From assembly GCA_963576735.1 (NCBI GenBank), contig OY755171.1, positions 15,748,001 through 15,812,000 of the forward strand: DNA of 64,000 nt, read 5' to 3'. A program made the position numbers and the translations under genes. Below the pieces are notes generated by a model, which had not been told where the DNA came from, did not search any database, and worked only from the letters and a program-made list of their open reading frames with translations. Below, one piece after another: positions 45,903 through 57,445 of the stretch; position 1 is the stretch's first letter, and each line of letters begins with the position of its first letter. Source of the stretch: Bedellia somnulentella. Taxonomy: Eukaryota; Arthropoda; Insecta; Lepidoptera; Bedelliidae.

Positions 45903-46009
45903 AAAAGAAAGAGGTGACTGCGTGATCAGCATTGTGGGTGAAGGTCAAATGGGCAAGTTAACTATTTAAATACTCATCATGTAAGTTGTGTATCCGATGT
46001 TTCAGAACT

Positions 46010-46200
46010 TCTTATACTTCTGAACATCACTTCAAATACTATCAGTTAGTGTTAAGTATTACTTTTTATCTGGACAGAGTATTCAAGTGACAGTAGGGTA
46101 GTTCCATCGCCGTATTGTATAGAAACACTTTATCATGGCCAAGGACTATATTATGTCGTGTAGATTTCCTCACGATGCTTACCCTCACCGTTAATATGTT
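46010..46200 (-). mobile_element. Bm1-type SINE, old
   Basis: ATACTTCTGAACATCAC, GACAGTAGGGTAG, ATCGCCGTATTGTATAGAAAC, TCCTCACGATGCTTACCC: collinear with the SINE 3' two-thirds but heavily mutated. Confidence 0.55.
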
Positions 46201-46286
46201 TAAATAAATACTTATGCACTCACGTAAATTTTGATATGCCCTGTAACTCTCCAACATTTTATAAAATCCCTTTGATAACTACATTA

Positions 46287-46395
46287 AAACTCAAGCTATA
46301 AGTTCCCATTGGGGTAAACAAAACTATCGCTGCTTTGTATGATCCTGAAAACAGATTCCAGCTTTATATTCATAAATAACTTCACATATGCGTTT
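46287..46395 (-). mobile_element. Family B LINE 3' end, old
   Basis: AGTTCCCATTGGGGTAAAC, AACTATCGCTGCTTTGTATG, GATCCTGAAAAC. Confidence 0.5.
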
Positions 46396-46585
46396 TTTTC
46401 TTTACTCTTTGCACCTGTTTATTAGCACTTTCTCTACGAGTATTGATCTAAATGCGTCCTCCGTTGTTATACTACTAAAATTATCTCATACAGGGCTCCA
46501 TTTAAAATTTTAGCTTATATCCTAACCCACAATGATGAATAATACATTATGGCAAAATTTATATGTTTTTTCATTACCTACTATT

Positions 46586-46953
46586 AACAACCGTGATAGC
46601 CCAGTGGGTAGAACACTCGGTTATCGTGCAAACGACTAGTGTTCAAATCCATGGTCGGGCCTACACCAATTTGTCTTTTCTAAAGACATATGTGTGGTTA
46701 ATTTATCATGGTTGTTAACGGTGAGGCAAGAAATCGTGAGGAAACCCACATGGCTGAGTTGTACTTAGTCATGTGACAGTGTATTCGTACAAAGCGGCGA
46801 TAGGCCTGCCCCCTATCACGTGAGTACACTGTCCATGCAAAACGTGGGTACTCTGAACACCAGGTGACAAAGTCACGTGATGTTCAGAAGTATTAGTACC
46901 TCTGCCAACCCCTTCGGGGATATTCGGCGTGAACGTTTATGTTTATGTTTATG
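46586..46953 (+). mobile_element. Bm1-type SINE, complete copy
   Basis: The best copy in the window. The tRNA-derived head has an A box (TAGCCCAGTGGGTAG, ~46597) and B box (GTTCAAATCC, ~46641). The core GTGAGGAAACCCACATGG is the part shared with the Bombyx Bm1 family as I recall it. The 3' end has the CCCCTTCGGGG stem, GGCGTGAACG and (TTTATG)n. Flanked by CTACTATT at 46578-46585 and 46954-46961. Confidence 0.9.
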
Positions 46954-47109
46954 CTACTATTGTATGGATATAAAAAAGCACTTAAACAGAATGAAATAAT
47001 ATGTTTTTCTGCAAAAAATAATAATCTGATTCCCAAAAATATCTATAAATTATCTCATTACTAGCCAAAATAGCTTTTCTATCGTCAACATCGCTATTTT
47101 AGTAACCCA

Positions 47110-47275
47110 CCCACAATGAATTAGTATTAAATAAAGTCAAAGTTTATCTGGAAGAGATCGCTTGAAGTAATAAGTCGGTCGGTAAGTTTTCTATTTAAGA
47201 ACATAATCTCTGCATTATTAACTGTGACATGAAATAAAGACTGCTCTTCGATTCTATTCTAAGTAAATGCGTAAA
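47110..47275 (+). mobile_element. LINE 3' UTR fragment
   Basis: TCTGGAAGAGATCGCTTG through GAAATAAAGACTGCTC to ATTCTATTC; second copy of the unit at 31546-31735. Confidence 0.5.
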
Positions 47276-47626
47276 AACGGAACACTTGACAAGTCTTAAA
47301 ACCGAATAGTCTAAATGAGTCCAATACTCGAGCCGAGTGGTCCGAGTCATCGCTGTACGTGATCAATTGGTATTGACACCCGCCCTTTTGTCAGGAAAAC
47401 AATAAGAGGGAGCGAAAGACTTAAACTAGATCGTGAGATAATTCATTGTGTTCTCAGTTCAATTTGGATCGAACAATATGATGTAGAAAGAACATTTCGA
47501 TTCTTTGTAATGAAAGGTTTTGGGGATTGAAGTCGCGGCCGAAATTTTCATTTGTAGGTATAGAAGTAGGAAATTGTGTTGTTCTAATCTAACTTAAGTT
47601 TTGCTGGGTATTAACTGACTAATACT

Positions 47627-47864
47627 AGTATACTCATGGCCATAAATCCCAAAAAGTGGTAGCCAGAGCTTAAGAGCTATATACTCGTCAGCCACATTTG
47701 GAAGTTGATGGGGGACAAGATGGCAGAAATAAAGTATCGTTGGTGATGGGTCGGCAACCGCATCGCCCAAAAACCACTTTAAAAAGCCCCATACACTTAG
47801 TCGCCTTTTACGATACTCGTGGGTAGACTGGGGTAGTGACATTCTAAGCTGGCACTAAAAAGCC
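47627..47864 (-). mobile_element. Family A element, old, tail lost
   Basis: CTCATGGCCATAAATCCC, ACTCGTGGGTAGACTGG, ends GCTGGCACTAAAAAGCC. Confidence 0.7.
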
Positions 47865-47869
47865 AAATA

Positions 47870-48310
47870 TATCTTGAAATCTTTTTTAAGCTGGATCTAA
47901 ATAACATTACTATAAATTTTGTCTTACCAGGTTCAGCAGTAATGCGTCAATTGGTTTGCCTTGGATGTATTATTTGTTCAGATCAACTAATAATATTAGA
48001 TGTTCCCGACTAACTGTTCTTCAGGATTTAGCCGCAATATAGAAAAATAACGCAGTTCCGAGAATATCACTCTACCAATCAGCAGTTATTGAGGTAATTA
48101 TAATTCATTATAATTTTGACTCTCATACAATGCCTGAGACACAGAATTAATATTATTTTATTGCCTTGAAAATATACGCATTGAATATAAATATTTATTA
48201 ATGGGTTAAAAGCGAAAGTGTCAAAGGTAAAAAAGGGTCCTAGCCGTGTTTCAAGATCTCAAAGGTGGTGTCTCTTCGATTTGTATAATCTATTATTCGA
48301 TTGATATATT

Positions 48311-48347
<37 letters not shown>

Positions 48348-49047
48348 GTGGCCATATCGTAGATTTGAACACATCGTGAAATGATCAAACATTTCATGAA
48401 ATATATGTATGTATAATAAATATATGCATATTTTATATACCGATTTTGGTAAAACTCACAGTTAAAATCAGAAAAAATAATGAATAAATAAAGCAAAAGA
48501 TATTCATAGAGAATTTCAGAACCCAAATATAATTCTTAAAAGAAATGGACCTGTAATTGAATTTCCATTTTCAATGAAAGATAGGATTATGTTCAATAAA
48601 ATTATTTATTAATGTATCTTTGTCCTTGTCGAGATGAAAGTTTTCCCAAGAGGCGATGTTAATGTTGGTAAAAATTTAGACATTTCTATAGAAGGGAGTT
48701 GAGCTGAGAATTCGCGGTTGATCTTTTGGGAAATAAACGAAATATTGAGGGTTGATTTGGAATGAAGAAATACGAAGGAAATTAATTAAATTGGGAGCCG
48801 GCGGCGGCGGCAACAGAAACGTTTTCTTAGCGAGGACGTGGGCGGGGCGGATTACTTGTACGAATGTAGGCTTTAATTTATCTACCCGCGATATATAATA
48901 CACATACATACACCCTTTACTTTTATTTCTAATTATACAGTCTATGCGGCAACTAAGTATGGTCATATTTTGACTATCGGTGGGCGAGTTTATGGGACCG
49001 AGTCTGTGTCTTTTAATCGTAATTTTGCGCCTAGTTTCGCATATTTC
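47870..49047. other. No recognised gene; includes an (AT)n run
   Basis: A pure (AT)n microsatellite occupies about 48308-48344. A GC-rich patch (GGCGGCGGCGG, GGGCGGGGCGG) at 48797-48850 is unusual for the window but carries no clear frame. Confidence 0.4.
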
Positions 49048-49731
49048 GTCCTATTACTGCAAATACCTGCTAAGTGACATTTTGGCGAAAATAATTTTAT
49101 TACACCATCGAACTGCATTTTTCAAGCTTTATATGCTGGTAAAACCCTTTTTTCGACATGAACCTTGGATGCGAAGATGGGAATATCATAAAGCATCTTT
49201 TTATCAATTTTCTACAATTATGTACTAGTAGAAACTGAAATGTGTATGATAACAAAATGTTTTTTGTTTTATCTCCACCCAAAAACTGTTATTAGATTTT
49301 AGATTTTATTTGCAAACCCGTTTTATAACATATTGCCATTTTGTGTTCCGAATGTAAGTTCTATACGTACTTTACCGTTATTTGCATAAAAGTTGTTAAA
49401 GTGTAATATTTATTTTACGACAACCAAACTACACTAAACGTGTGTATCGTTTTTTACCAGACTATTTTAATATCATTATACTACATTATTGAACAGCTAT
49501 AAAAAGTTACAGTGACTTAGTCGTTTTTGCCTGTAACTTTATTCCAGTTTTAACGTGTAGTCGTACAGGAAAAACCAGCTAAATGTGCTGACAAGCTTCG
49601 CGACGACGTAGCTAACCTCACTCAGTTGCGGCTCACGCGCCGATGTCACAGTGTTGATGTTTGTAGCTGTCGTTAAAAAAGTTGTTTAATTGTTGTTTAA
49701 AAGCTAAATCTAATGATACTGAGCGATAAAA

Positions 49732-52700
49732 ATGATTACAAGGAGTAGAAGACTTGTTAAAATGGTTACGGGAGATAAGGACACAAATAGTAAGTACAAT
49801 TAAGATATAAGTAATAAATTAGTATAATAAGTTTTAGGTTAGTAGATTATAAATCGATAACTGCAGATTTAAATAAATAATGAATGTGGATAATTGTGCA
49901 AAGTAAACATTTATTCATTATTATACTTGGATAAATACAATCGTTTGAAGGTCATTCATTTCGTCGACAAAAGGACGAGCCGAGTTGGTCGGTTGATGTA
50001 GTTACCTACCTATCTGAGGCTTTGTTTATTTGTGGAATAAATCGAGTACTGTAATTTTTACAATAATATATATTTAAAATAATTAAATTCAGCAGGTAAG
50101 TAAACACTAAGAAACTTTTTTTGCCGCGAAAAAAACGATCAATAAACTTTGAATGCTTGGCAATAAAAAAAAAGTAAGTAAAGCATAGAACAAAAGTAAC
50201 TCATTAATTTCCTTGTTTAACACAGAGTATATTAAATAGGCTGAGTTGTATCTCAGAGTAGCCAACCTATTAAAAATAAAGTAAAATGTACACGGTTTTT
50301 TGAGCTACCTATTGCTACCAGCCCGACACTGCAACGGCTATACCTTTTCGCGCCTGTGTTCATCCGCAATATGTATAGACGATGATTTGCAATATTAACC
50401 CTCGGCATGCCTGGTTGGGTCTGTGAGACCCACCGCAGCCGTTAAACCGTTATAATTCATTGTAATTTGAAATTCTCGCGCAACCGCTCTCAGTAGCTGA
50501 CCGTAGTGAACTGATTGTCGCCCTCCGCCCGCTACCTCAGTCCGGGGCCTGCTTCAGTAGTGAAAGGATCATGTGATCATCAAAGTGATAGAACATGCAA
50601 TTTTCCAGTCTGGAAATTGCTATGTTCCTAAAAATGATGTCGGAAATGAAGAAGACTAATTATTTTAGCTTAGAATATAAGATAACGTATGTGCATTATG
50701 ATCCCCAAAGTCTGATTGTGATTTCTTTAGTTTTAGTTGATTTTGCATGTTTATGAACATAAGATGTTTAATTCTACGTTAAAAAACAAGGTAAAAGTTT
50801 AATTAAAAAATCTTTTGAAAATATTATTAATTCGAACACATATTTTATTTAAAACCCTAAAAAACATGTTTAATTTTATTATAAAATCAAAAAATATACT
50901 ACATTGATATCAATTTGTAGGAGAAAAAAAATATTTAAATTTAGGGTCTCACCGACCCACCAGGCACGCCATGTAACTTTTTTCTACCAGGCACGCCGAG
51001 GGTTAATATTCTTTTACAGTGTATAATTATTATTTATACTTTTTTTCCAGATGAAAGCCACGTAGAGAAACAAGGCTCAGATCTTGATGAAAAGCAAGAG
51101 CGCATAGCTAATGAAATGCAGCTTATCATTAATGATAATTTTTTTGATGATGACCTACCCAATTCGGAACAAGAGTTCGCACAGATGATCGTTCCACTAC
51201 CAATAAGGCGAATTTCGAATTCGGATTCGGATTCTTTATTCGATGGTGACTTTTCGGATAACGATCCTTCGTACTATCCAGAAAAACCAAAACAGCAGCG
51301 GCCAATAGACAACCATAGCGATGATGAAGATTTAATCACGTTACAGGACTTATTAGGCTCTAAAAGTAATAAGTTGTTCCAATCTTTTCCTGGATCTCCA
51401 CAGCCTGGCCCTAGTAGTCGCAGTCACCCATATGTTGATATGGAGGAAAGTAACAATACATCTTTGGATATTGCCAACAGAACTGACAATGTTGCTTCGG
51501 AGATTGTCCAGTTAATATTAACAGATATTTTAGAATTGGTTTGGGATCAGGTAAAAACTATAAGCCGCTGGCGTGCTGTTGATCCCAAAAATTGGAAAAA
51601 AAACGTCGCAAGAAAAAGACGTGCAGAAGGTTTATCTAATAGGACTAAGAACCAAATAAGAGCCCCAAAAGTCCCTAAGACAATTAACTGTGCAAACTGC
51701 TCATTCAAATGTACAGTAAAGTTTGCAGAACAAGATCGCGAAAAAATTTGCAGAATATATTGGAATTTAGTCTTTGTGAGTAAGAAAAACTTCATTTTAT
51801 CTCGTGTTACAGTCCAACCACCAAAGCGAATTGTAGTTGAAAGACAACGGTCTGTAAGACCTTACACTACAAAATATTATTTTGATATGGGCTTAGAGAA
51901 GCATCAAGTTTGCCAGAAATTCTTTTGCTCCACTTTAAGCATCTCGCGTTCAGTAATTGAAGACGCAATCAAACATAGAAATGAACTTGGATTTTACTCC
52001 AGTGCTGACGGACGAGGACATAAAATTCCTCCAAATAAAACTCCTCCAGAAAAGGTGCAACAAGTAATCGATCACATTTCTTCCTTTCCTTCAATGGAGA
52101 GTCATTATATCAGAAAACAGTCAAAGCGCAAATACTTAGAAAGCACACTTTCTATTAATAAAATGTACGAGCTTTATTTGGAAGAGTATGGAAAGGATAA
52201 CCCTGTGTCTGCCATAACATACCGCCGAATTTTCTCCACTCAATTCAACCTGAGCTTTTTTGTTCCAAAGAAAGACCAATGCCAGGTTTGTAACAAGTAC
52301 GCCTCAGCAAAAGAAAAAGATAGAGCTGATCTAGAGGCTTCCTATAACGAACACATAGAAAGAAAAATTGCATGCGAAGCTGAGAAAGAAAGAGATAAAG
52401 AAAAAGCGGGGACTGATCCAACCTTTCTATCGGTCTCATTTGATTTGCAAGCTATTTTGCAATTACCATGCTCGAAGATTGGTTTGCTTTATTATGTGCG
52501 AAAATTGACTGTATATAACTTAACTATATACGAGAGTGCTTTACCCAACAATGCTTTTTGCTTTCCTTGGTCCGAGGTACATGGCAAGAAGGGAAGCGCG
52601 GAGATAGGAACAATTTTATACCATTACTTGTCTTCTTGCATCCCGCGTCACGTCACAAGTATCTCTTTGTTCTCCGACACCTGCGGTGGACAGAACCGTA

Positions 52701-53473
52701 ACCAAAATGTTGCAGCTATTTTGCTTTGGGCTGTTAACGAGATAGAGCATTTAGAGGTAATAGAACAGAAATTTCTTGAGTCCGGGCATTCCTATATGGA
52801 AGCAGATTCCATGCACAGCAGTATTGAAAGTGCAAAAAAACACAAGGACTTATACTCAATGACAGATTGGAAAAACATTTTCAAGAGTGCTAGATCAAAA
52901 GGAGTCTACAAAGCAGGCAACAAAAAAGTGAAGAAAGATCCTTACAATGTTAAAGAGTTTAAGTACAATGAGTTCTATGACCTGAAACAACTTGCTGAAG
53001 CTACAATAAAAAACAAAACTAAAGACTGCAATGGGAACAAAGTTTCTTGGCTAAAGATTAAAAAAATTAAATATGTAAAAGGTGACCCAAAAATCTACTT
53101 CAATTACAATGCATCTGAAGAGTATTTAAATTTTGATACCAGAGCAGTTGTACCATCTCGCAGAAATGCAACTTCTCAATCTGGCCCACGATACAGTACA
53201 AGAAAAGGAAACCAACGCAACAAGTCCAATCCGAATTCTGTAGAGCCACCTGCAACTCCTGAATCACTCCTACGACATGGATTCGAGAAGTTGTACAATA
53301 AACCTTTGGCGATCTCTGCAGCAAAGAAAAAAGATTTACAGAGTCTTTGTCAAAACGGTATCATTCCGGAAGAATACCACGGTTGGTATCACGGGCTCCA
53401 TAGTGAGAACGATATTGTCGACAGGGTTCCGGATATTGCAGCCTCAGATTCAAGCAGCGATGAAGATTGTTAG
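49732..53473 (+). CDS. Putative DDD/E transposase, two exons (DUF7869/Sola-like)
   Basis: Exon 1 is 49732-49789; the intron 49790-51050 is GTAAGT...TTTTTTCCAG; exon 2 is 51051-53473. The phase-1 join is in frame and gives about 826 aa; an ATG at 51116 alone would give 785. Using 785-aa numbering: an acidic, serine-rich N-terminus; a C-x2-C-x3-C cluster (~192-200) and CQVC (~395); then three blocks with candidate catalytic acids, SVSFDLQAILQLP (D443), SLFSDTCGGQNRN (D521) and GHSYMEADSMH (E562/D564), as in an RNase-H-like fold. The C-terminus is acidic and serine-rich. I recall these blocks from insect proteins annotated DUF7869 and from Sola-type transposases, but could not test it. AATAAA at 53738. 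The frame is intact. Confidence 0.7.
50399..51002. mobile_element. piggyBac-type MITE in the transposase intron
   Basis: 604 bp with ends CCCTCGGCATGCCTGG and its complement (one mismatch), beginning CCC and flanked by TTAA at 50395-50398 and 51003-51006, the piggyBac target. A second inner pair, GGGTC/GAGACCC, lies just inside. No transposase. It ends 48 bases before the exon 2 acceptor. Confidence 0.85.
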
Positions 53474-53478
53474 CTTTG

Positions 53479-53699
53479 AATAAAACTCACTTTACGGTTT
53501 TAATTCGCGGATTTATTTCGTTTTTTTCATGATTTTTACCGACGTTTCGAAGCCCTTAGTCAAACCTTGAAAATGAGCGCTGGAAAGGGCTTCGAAACGT
53601 CGGTAAAAATAATGAAAAAAGCGAAATAAATCCGCGAATTAAAACCGTAAAGTGAGTTTTATTGAATGAGTAACATTCGCGTAAACCTAAGAAACAAAA
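53479..53699. mobile_element. Palindromic retroposon at the transposase stop codon
   Basis: 221 bp: left arm (AATAAAACTCACTTTACGG to GACGTTTCGAAGCCCT), ~20-bp loop, near-perfect right arm, then a unique A-rich end (AACCTAAGAAACAAAA). Flanked by the 13-bp duplication ATTGTTAGCTTTG (53466-53478, 53700-53712), which includes the TAG stop. Confidence 0.8.
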
Positions 53700-54451
53700 A
53701 TTGTTAGCTTTGTACCTCTTTGTTTTGTATTTTGATTAATAAAGTAGCTTGCTATACTGATTAAAAAATGTTTATTTATTTCAACCATTAATAGATACAC
53801 CATTGTTACACATTAAATGTCCCTAATACAGTAAAATAAATTCATTAAAACTACTTTCTTAAATAAAAACATTAAAATGAGTAGAATTTAGTGAAGTTAA
53901 GATACTTTTAATAAGATATTCCAAAATTATGTACAGGTAAAACCGGCTATATTGTTGATGATTTTAAGTAAAATAAAAAATACTCGCCAATATACAGGTA
54001 TTTTTTATTTTTTTGTAGTTTGTAGGCATATGGTACGAAAACTGAAGCTTCATAAAATAGAAACATGTTCATAAACACTTAACTGAACGAAATATACAAA
54101 TATATATTTGTACAGGTAAAACCTGCTAAGTATGTGACAATTTTTTTTCAATCACGTTTTTATGGTCAAATAATTTCATTCTAGGTCTCTTCAATTAGTA
54201 AAATGTAAACTAAATACGATAAGGCTTAAGAGTATATAAAAACACTTATTTTTTTTACAAGTTTCAATAGAAAAAAAATTGGTCAAACATTAAAATGGCC
54301 ATATCTCAAAATGAGATTTTTGCAGATAGCATGTATTTGCAGTAATAGGACGTTATTCATTTTTTATGTCATTTTCACCGATAAGGGTTACAAATTAAAT
54401 ATCTACACAACTACTATAGTTGGTATAGTTTTCATAAAATCGTATTGACAC

Positions 54452-54655
54452 AACATCACATAACTAATTACAACTTAGCCAAGTGGGTTTCCAACTATGT
54501 TAATCTTCTTGTTAATGTTCCTAACTGTTAACAATCATAGTAACTTAGCTACACAAATGACTCAAGAAAATACACATTTGTGTAGGCCTGACGCAGGATT
54601 CGAAAACACGCTCTTCTTTTTAACAGGCGGTGATGGTGCTCCCCACTAGTTACAG
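54452..54655 (-). mobile_element. Bm1-type SINE, old
   Basis: TAATTACAACTTAGCCAAGTGG, GTGTAGGCCTGACGCAGGATT, GGTGCTCCCCACTAG; core and head recognisable, tail lost. Confidence 0.55.
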
Positions 54656-54747
54656 ATCTAAGCTAGGGTAGTTTTGCGTCTCAGGATAATAATTGGATTA
54701 ATAATTAGTTTTTCTACTTTTAGTACTTGAAATATAAATTAGTATTT

Positions 54748-54971
54748 GTCGCTACCCCTTTCTACCCACGGGTGTCGTAAGAGGCGACTAAGGGTATTGG
54801 GGCTTTTTATTGGATTTTTGGGCGATGCGGTTGGAGACCCATCACCAAGAACCTTTATTTTTACCATCTTTTCCCCACGCAACTTCCAAAAGTGGCTGAG
54901 GAATTTATAATTCCTTAGCTCTGGTTACCCCTTCTAGGGAAATATAGCCGTGAGCATATGTATGTATGTAT
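54748..54971 (+). mobile_element. Family A element, 5'-truncated
   Basis: Starts GTCGCTACCCCTTTCTACCC, stem GTTACCCCTTCTAGGG, tail GTGAGCATATG(TATG)n; the tail is invaded by the LINE that follows. Confidence 0.8.
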
Positions 54972-56328
54972 GCCTTCTAACTACCGCCCTATATCTTTAC
55001 TGTGTATTCTGTCCAAGCTCTTAGAGAAAATTGTTAATAAAAGGCTAGTTGACTACCTAGAATCAAACAGACTACTTTCTTCGGTTCAATTTGGATTTAG
55101 ACGTAATAAGTCAACAGTTGATGCAACAAAACACCTTACCAATAAAATTGTGAAAGTCTTGGATGGGGGACAGAAATGTATAGTGGTTTTCTTAGACTTA
55201 TCAAAAGCCTTCGATACTGTCTCATCTTTAATACTGTTTAGAAAACTAGAAACACTAGGTATACGGGGTACAGCTCTCAGTTGGTTTAAAAGCTATTTAG
55301 AATTAAGGAGTCAAGTCACCAGAATAGAGTCATTTCAAAGTGATATTTGCCATATTGACTTCGGAGTCCCACAAGGGAGTATACTGGGTCCTACTCTATT
55401 CTTAACATACTTAAACTCGATCCAAAACGTTGATCTTGAGAGTGCGCAAATAGTTTGTTACGCAGATGACACCGCTATTATGTTTCATGGCCCAACTTGG
55501 AATGAAGCAAAGACTGCTGCGGAGAAGGGACTATCTAAGATGAAGGAATGGCTACAACAAAATTTACTAACTCTTAACACCCAGAAGACACAATTTATGT
55601 GCTTTTACAAAACAGCCATATCCAGGCCAGACTCTTTGTACTCCCTAACCATGCACAGCTGCAGAAATGGTGGAAGTGGAAGCCAACCTTGCGACTGCAT
55701 ACAAATCAACCGGACCAAAGAAATTAGATACTTGGGTCTCATTCTGGACGAACGTCTTACTTTCGAGGCCCACATAGGTAAAATCTCCAAACGAGTCAGG
55801 AGCCTCACCGGGGTCATGAAACTCCTCCGAAGTTCTGCTGACATACATATTATGAAGCAAGTCTATTATGCGCTGTGCCAATCCTTGCTTAACTATTGTA
55901 TAGAGGTCTGGGGAGGGGCAGCTAAATCAGTGCTCATTCAGTTGGAGAGGGCGCAAAGAGCATTGCTGAAGACTATGTACCGCAAACCCATGACCCACCC
56001 TACGGAGGAATTATTCAAGCTAGCCGAAGTTCTCACGGTAAGACAGCTCTATTTCCAAAAAATATGCCTTACTATGCACAAAAATTTGGGTAAACCAACC
56101 GATTTGACTTTGCTTAAATCAAATCGGGTTCATCAATTTGTCATGCCTATCGTAAGTTCTAACTTAGCCAAACGCATCGGGAGTTTTGCATATGCTCACA
56201 TTTACAATAAAGCAGTTAAGAAGTGTAGTATTAAAAAAGAAGACTCCTTAGTTATACTAAAATCTAAGTTGACGCGATGGTTAAGTTCTATGGATTACGA
56301 GAGTACAGAGTCAATAATAACAATTTAA
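54972..56328 (+). CDS. CR1/Daphne-like LINE reverse transcriptase, partial
   Basis: The frame opens inside the preceding repeat tail (first ATG 54958); real coding begins with PSNYRPISLLCILSKLLEK, the first conserved RT block. It continues with QFGFRRNKST, VVFLDLSKAFDTV, GVPQGSILGP and the catalytic YADD at 55459-55470, then LSKMKEWLQQN, YLGLILDERLTF, and the C-terminal thumb-side segment NYCIEVWGGAA...LERAQRALLK typical of the CR1/Daphne/Rex branch. About 452 residues without a stop; the endonuclease and RT N-terminus are absent. Clade assignment is from motif style only. Confidence 0.82.
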
Positions 56329-56748
56329 CAATTTAACATGATAAATTATACAACATTTACTAATAAACAATAATATCACAAAATTATATATATGCCTCAA
56401 AAATTTATGTAGGTCGTAGGTGTTTTCTTACCGTATTTATGAATATTTATAACACCCTCACTAACACACTAACAACGACTACGTTTTTATTTTATTTTTA
56501 TTACTAATATTAAATTTGATTCTTTTATTTTTATATTATATATATGCACATGTAGGTATGTGTGTGTACCTTCTTCTTGTAGTGTTAATTTAATTTTATT
56601 GTTATTACTTATTTAAATTTGAAGCGCATACTCTATTATAATAAGATATTTAATTGGTTTCCCAAGATACAGGCTGTGCCTAGTTTGGGAACCCCTGTTA
56701 ATGGACAAAGCTGTATTTCTTTTAATAAATGTAAATGTATTTTTACTT
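54972..56748 (+). mobile_element. CR1/Daphne-like LINE, 5'-truncated, inserted in a (TATG)n tail
   Basis: TATG repeats lie on both sides (to 54971 and from about 56749), so the insertion is in the simple-repeat tail of the Family A copy. The 3' UTR (56329-56748) carries the hairpin GGTTTCCCAA...TTTGGGAACC around 56656-56693 and AATAAATGTAAATG near its end. Confidence 0.7.
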
Positions 56749-57445
56749 TATGTATGTATGTATGTATTTGTCCCGGTGTCAAAACAAAATAAAAAATAGC
56801 TTACTTTGTAAACCACCAATTTGATTGAGTATTTCATCCGTATAAAAATACAAATACTTTGAATATCATATAACACATGTCAGGTAATATTCTATACTTT
56901 ATTTCATTACCACACTCATGACCCTGGATGATCTTGTTTGTGTTATTTGAAATGATATCAATCCTGAAGCAGCCTTCTAAAAGTAAGTCAATAACAATTG
57001 AATTTGCATGAATAAAGTAGTACTGTACGCACAGTGGGCCTGTTCCAATGAAAGAGGCCACTCAGTGCTCGATGGCCCTCGGAATGGAAGGAGGGTGCAT
57101 GATCAAACGCTTTGACGTAACCCGCAACGTAGACGTTTGCAACTTTTCAAGGACTACTACTCTGGATTCTTGACGACTCTCGATGGTTTAAAACGATATA
57201 GGTGGATATGATTTGAATTAGATGCCCCAACTGGTAGATAATTGAATGATAAAAACCCTTTGTATATATAATTTAATGTTTTTTGACATGAATTCCTCAT
57301 GTGGGGATTATTACTCATAAATAAAAGAACCCCGAACCCCGCCAGTGTCGAAATTTTTCTTTCCTTTAATATCATCTTTTATTTATCCTTTGTATATATG
57401 TTGACAAAATTGCTAAGAATATTGCGGTATTTTGGGATGTGTGTG
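56749..57445. other. No recognised gene
   Basis: AT-rich; contains 57285-57385, a copy of the small repeat family also seen at 43968 and 58185. Confidence 0.35.
57285..57385. repeat. Repeat ending GTGTCGAAATTTTTCTTTCC
   Basis: CCTCATGTGGGGATTATTAC then AACCCCGCCAGTGTCGAAAT and a T-rich end. The tRNA arm seen in full at 58205-58226 is reduced to ACCCCGCC here. Confidence 0.45.

Larger units (their letters stand above)
49048..54353 (+). mobile_element. DNA transposon with two-exon transposase (Sola-like candidate), ~5.3 kb
   Basis: The left end CGTCCTATTACTGCAAATAC (49048) has its exact reverse complement at the right end (54334-54353); similarity continues for a few bases (TGCTA). Subterminal motifs recur: TACAGGAAAAACCAGCTAAA at 49564 and TACAGGTAAAACCTGCTAAG at 54111, with a further copy at 53932. 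The only gene inside is a transposase-like protein. No certain target duplication is visible at the ends. The superfamily is inferred. Confidence 0.6.

Noticed and set aside
49100..49282. Opposed short frames near the left end of the large transposon
   Set aside because: AT-rich shadows in the terminal region; no conserved motif, and the transposase exon 1 lies downstream.
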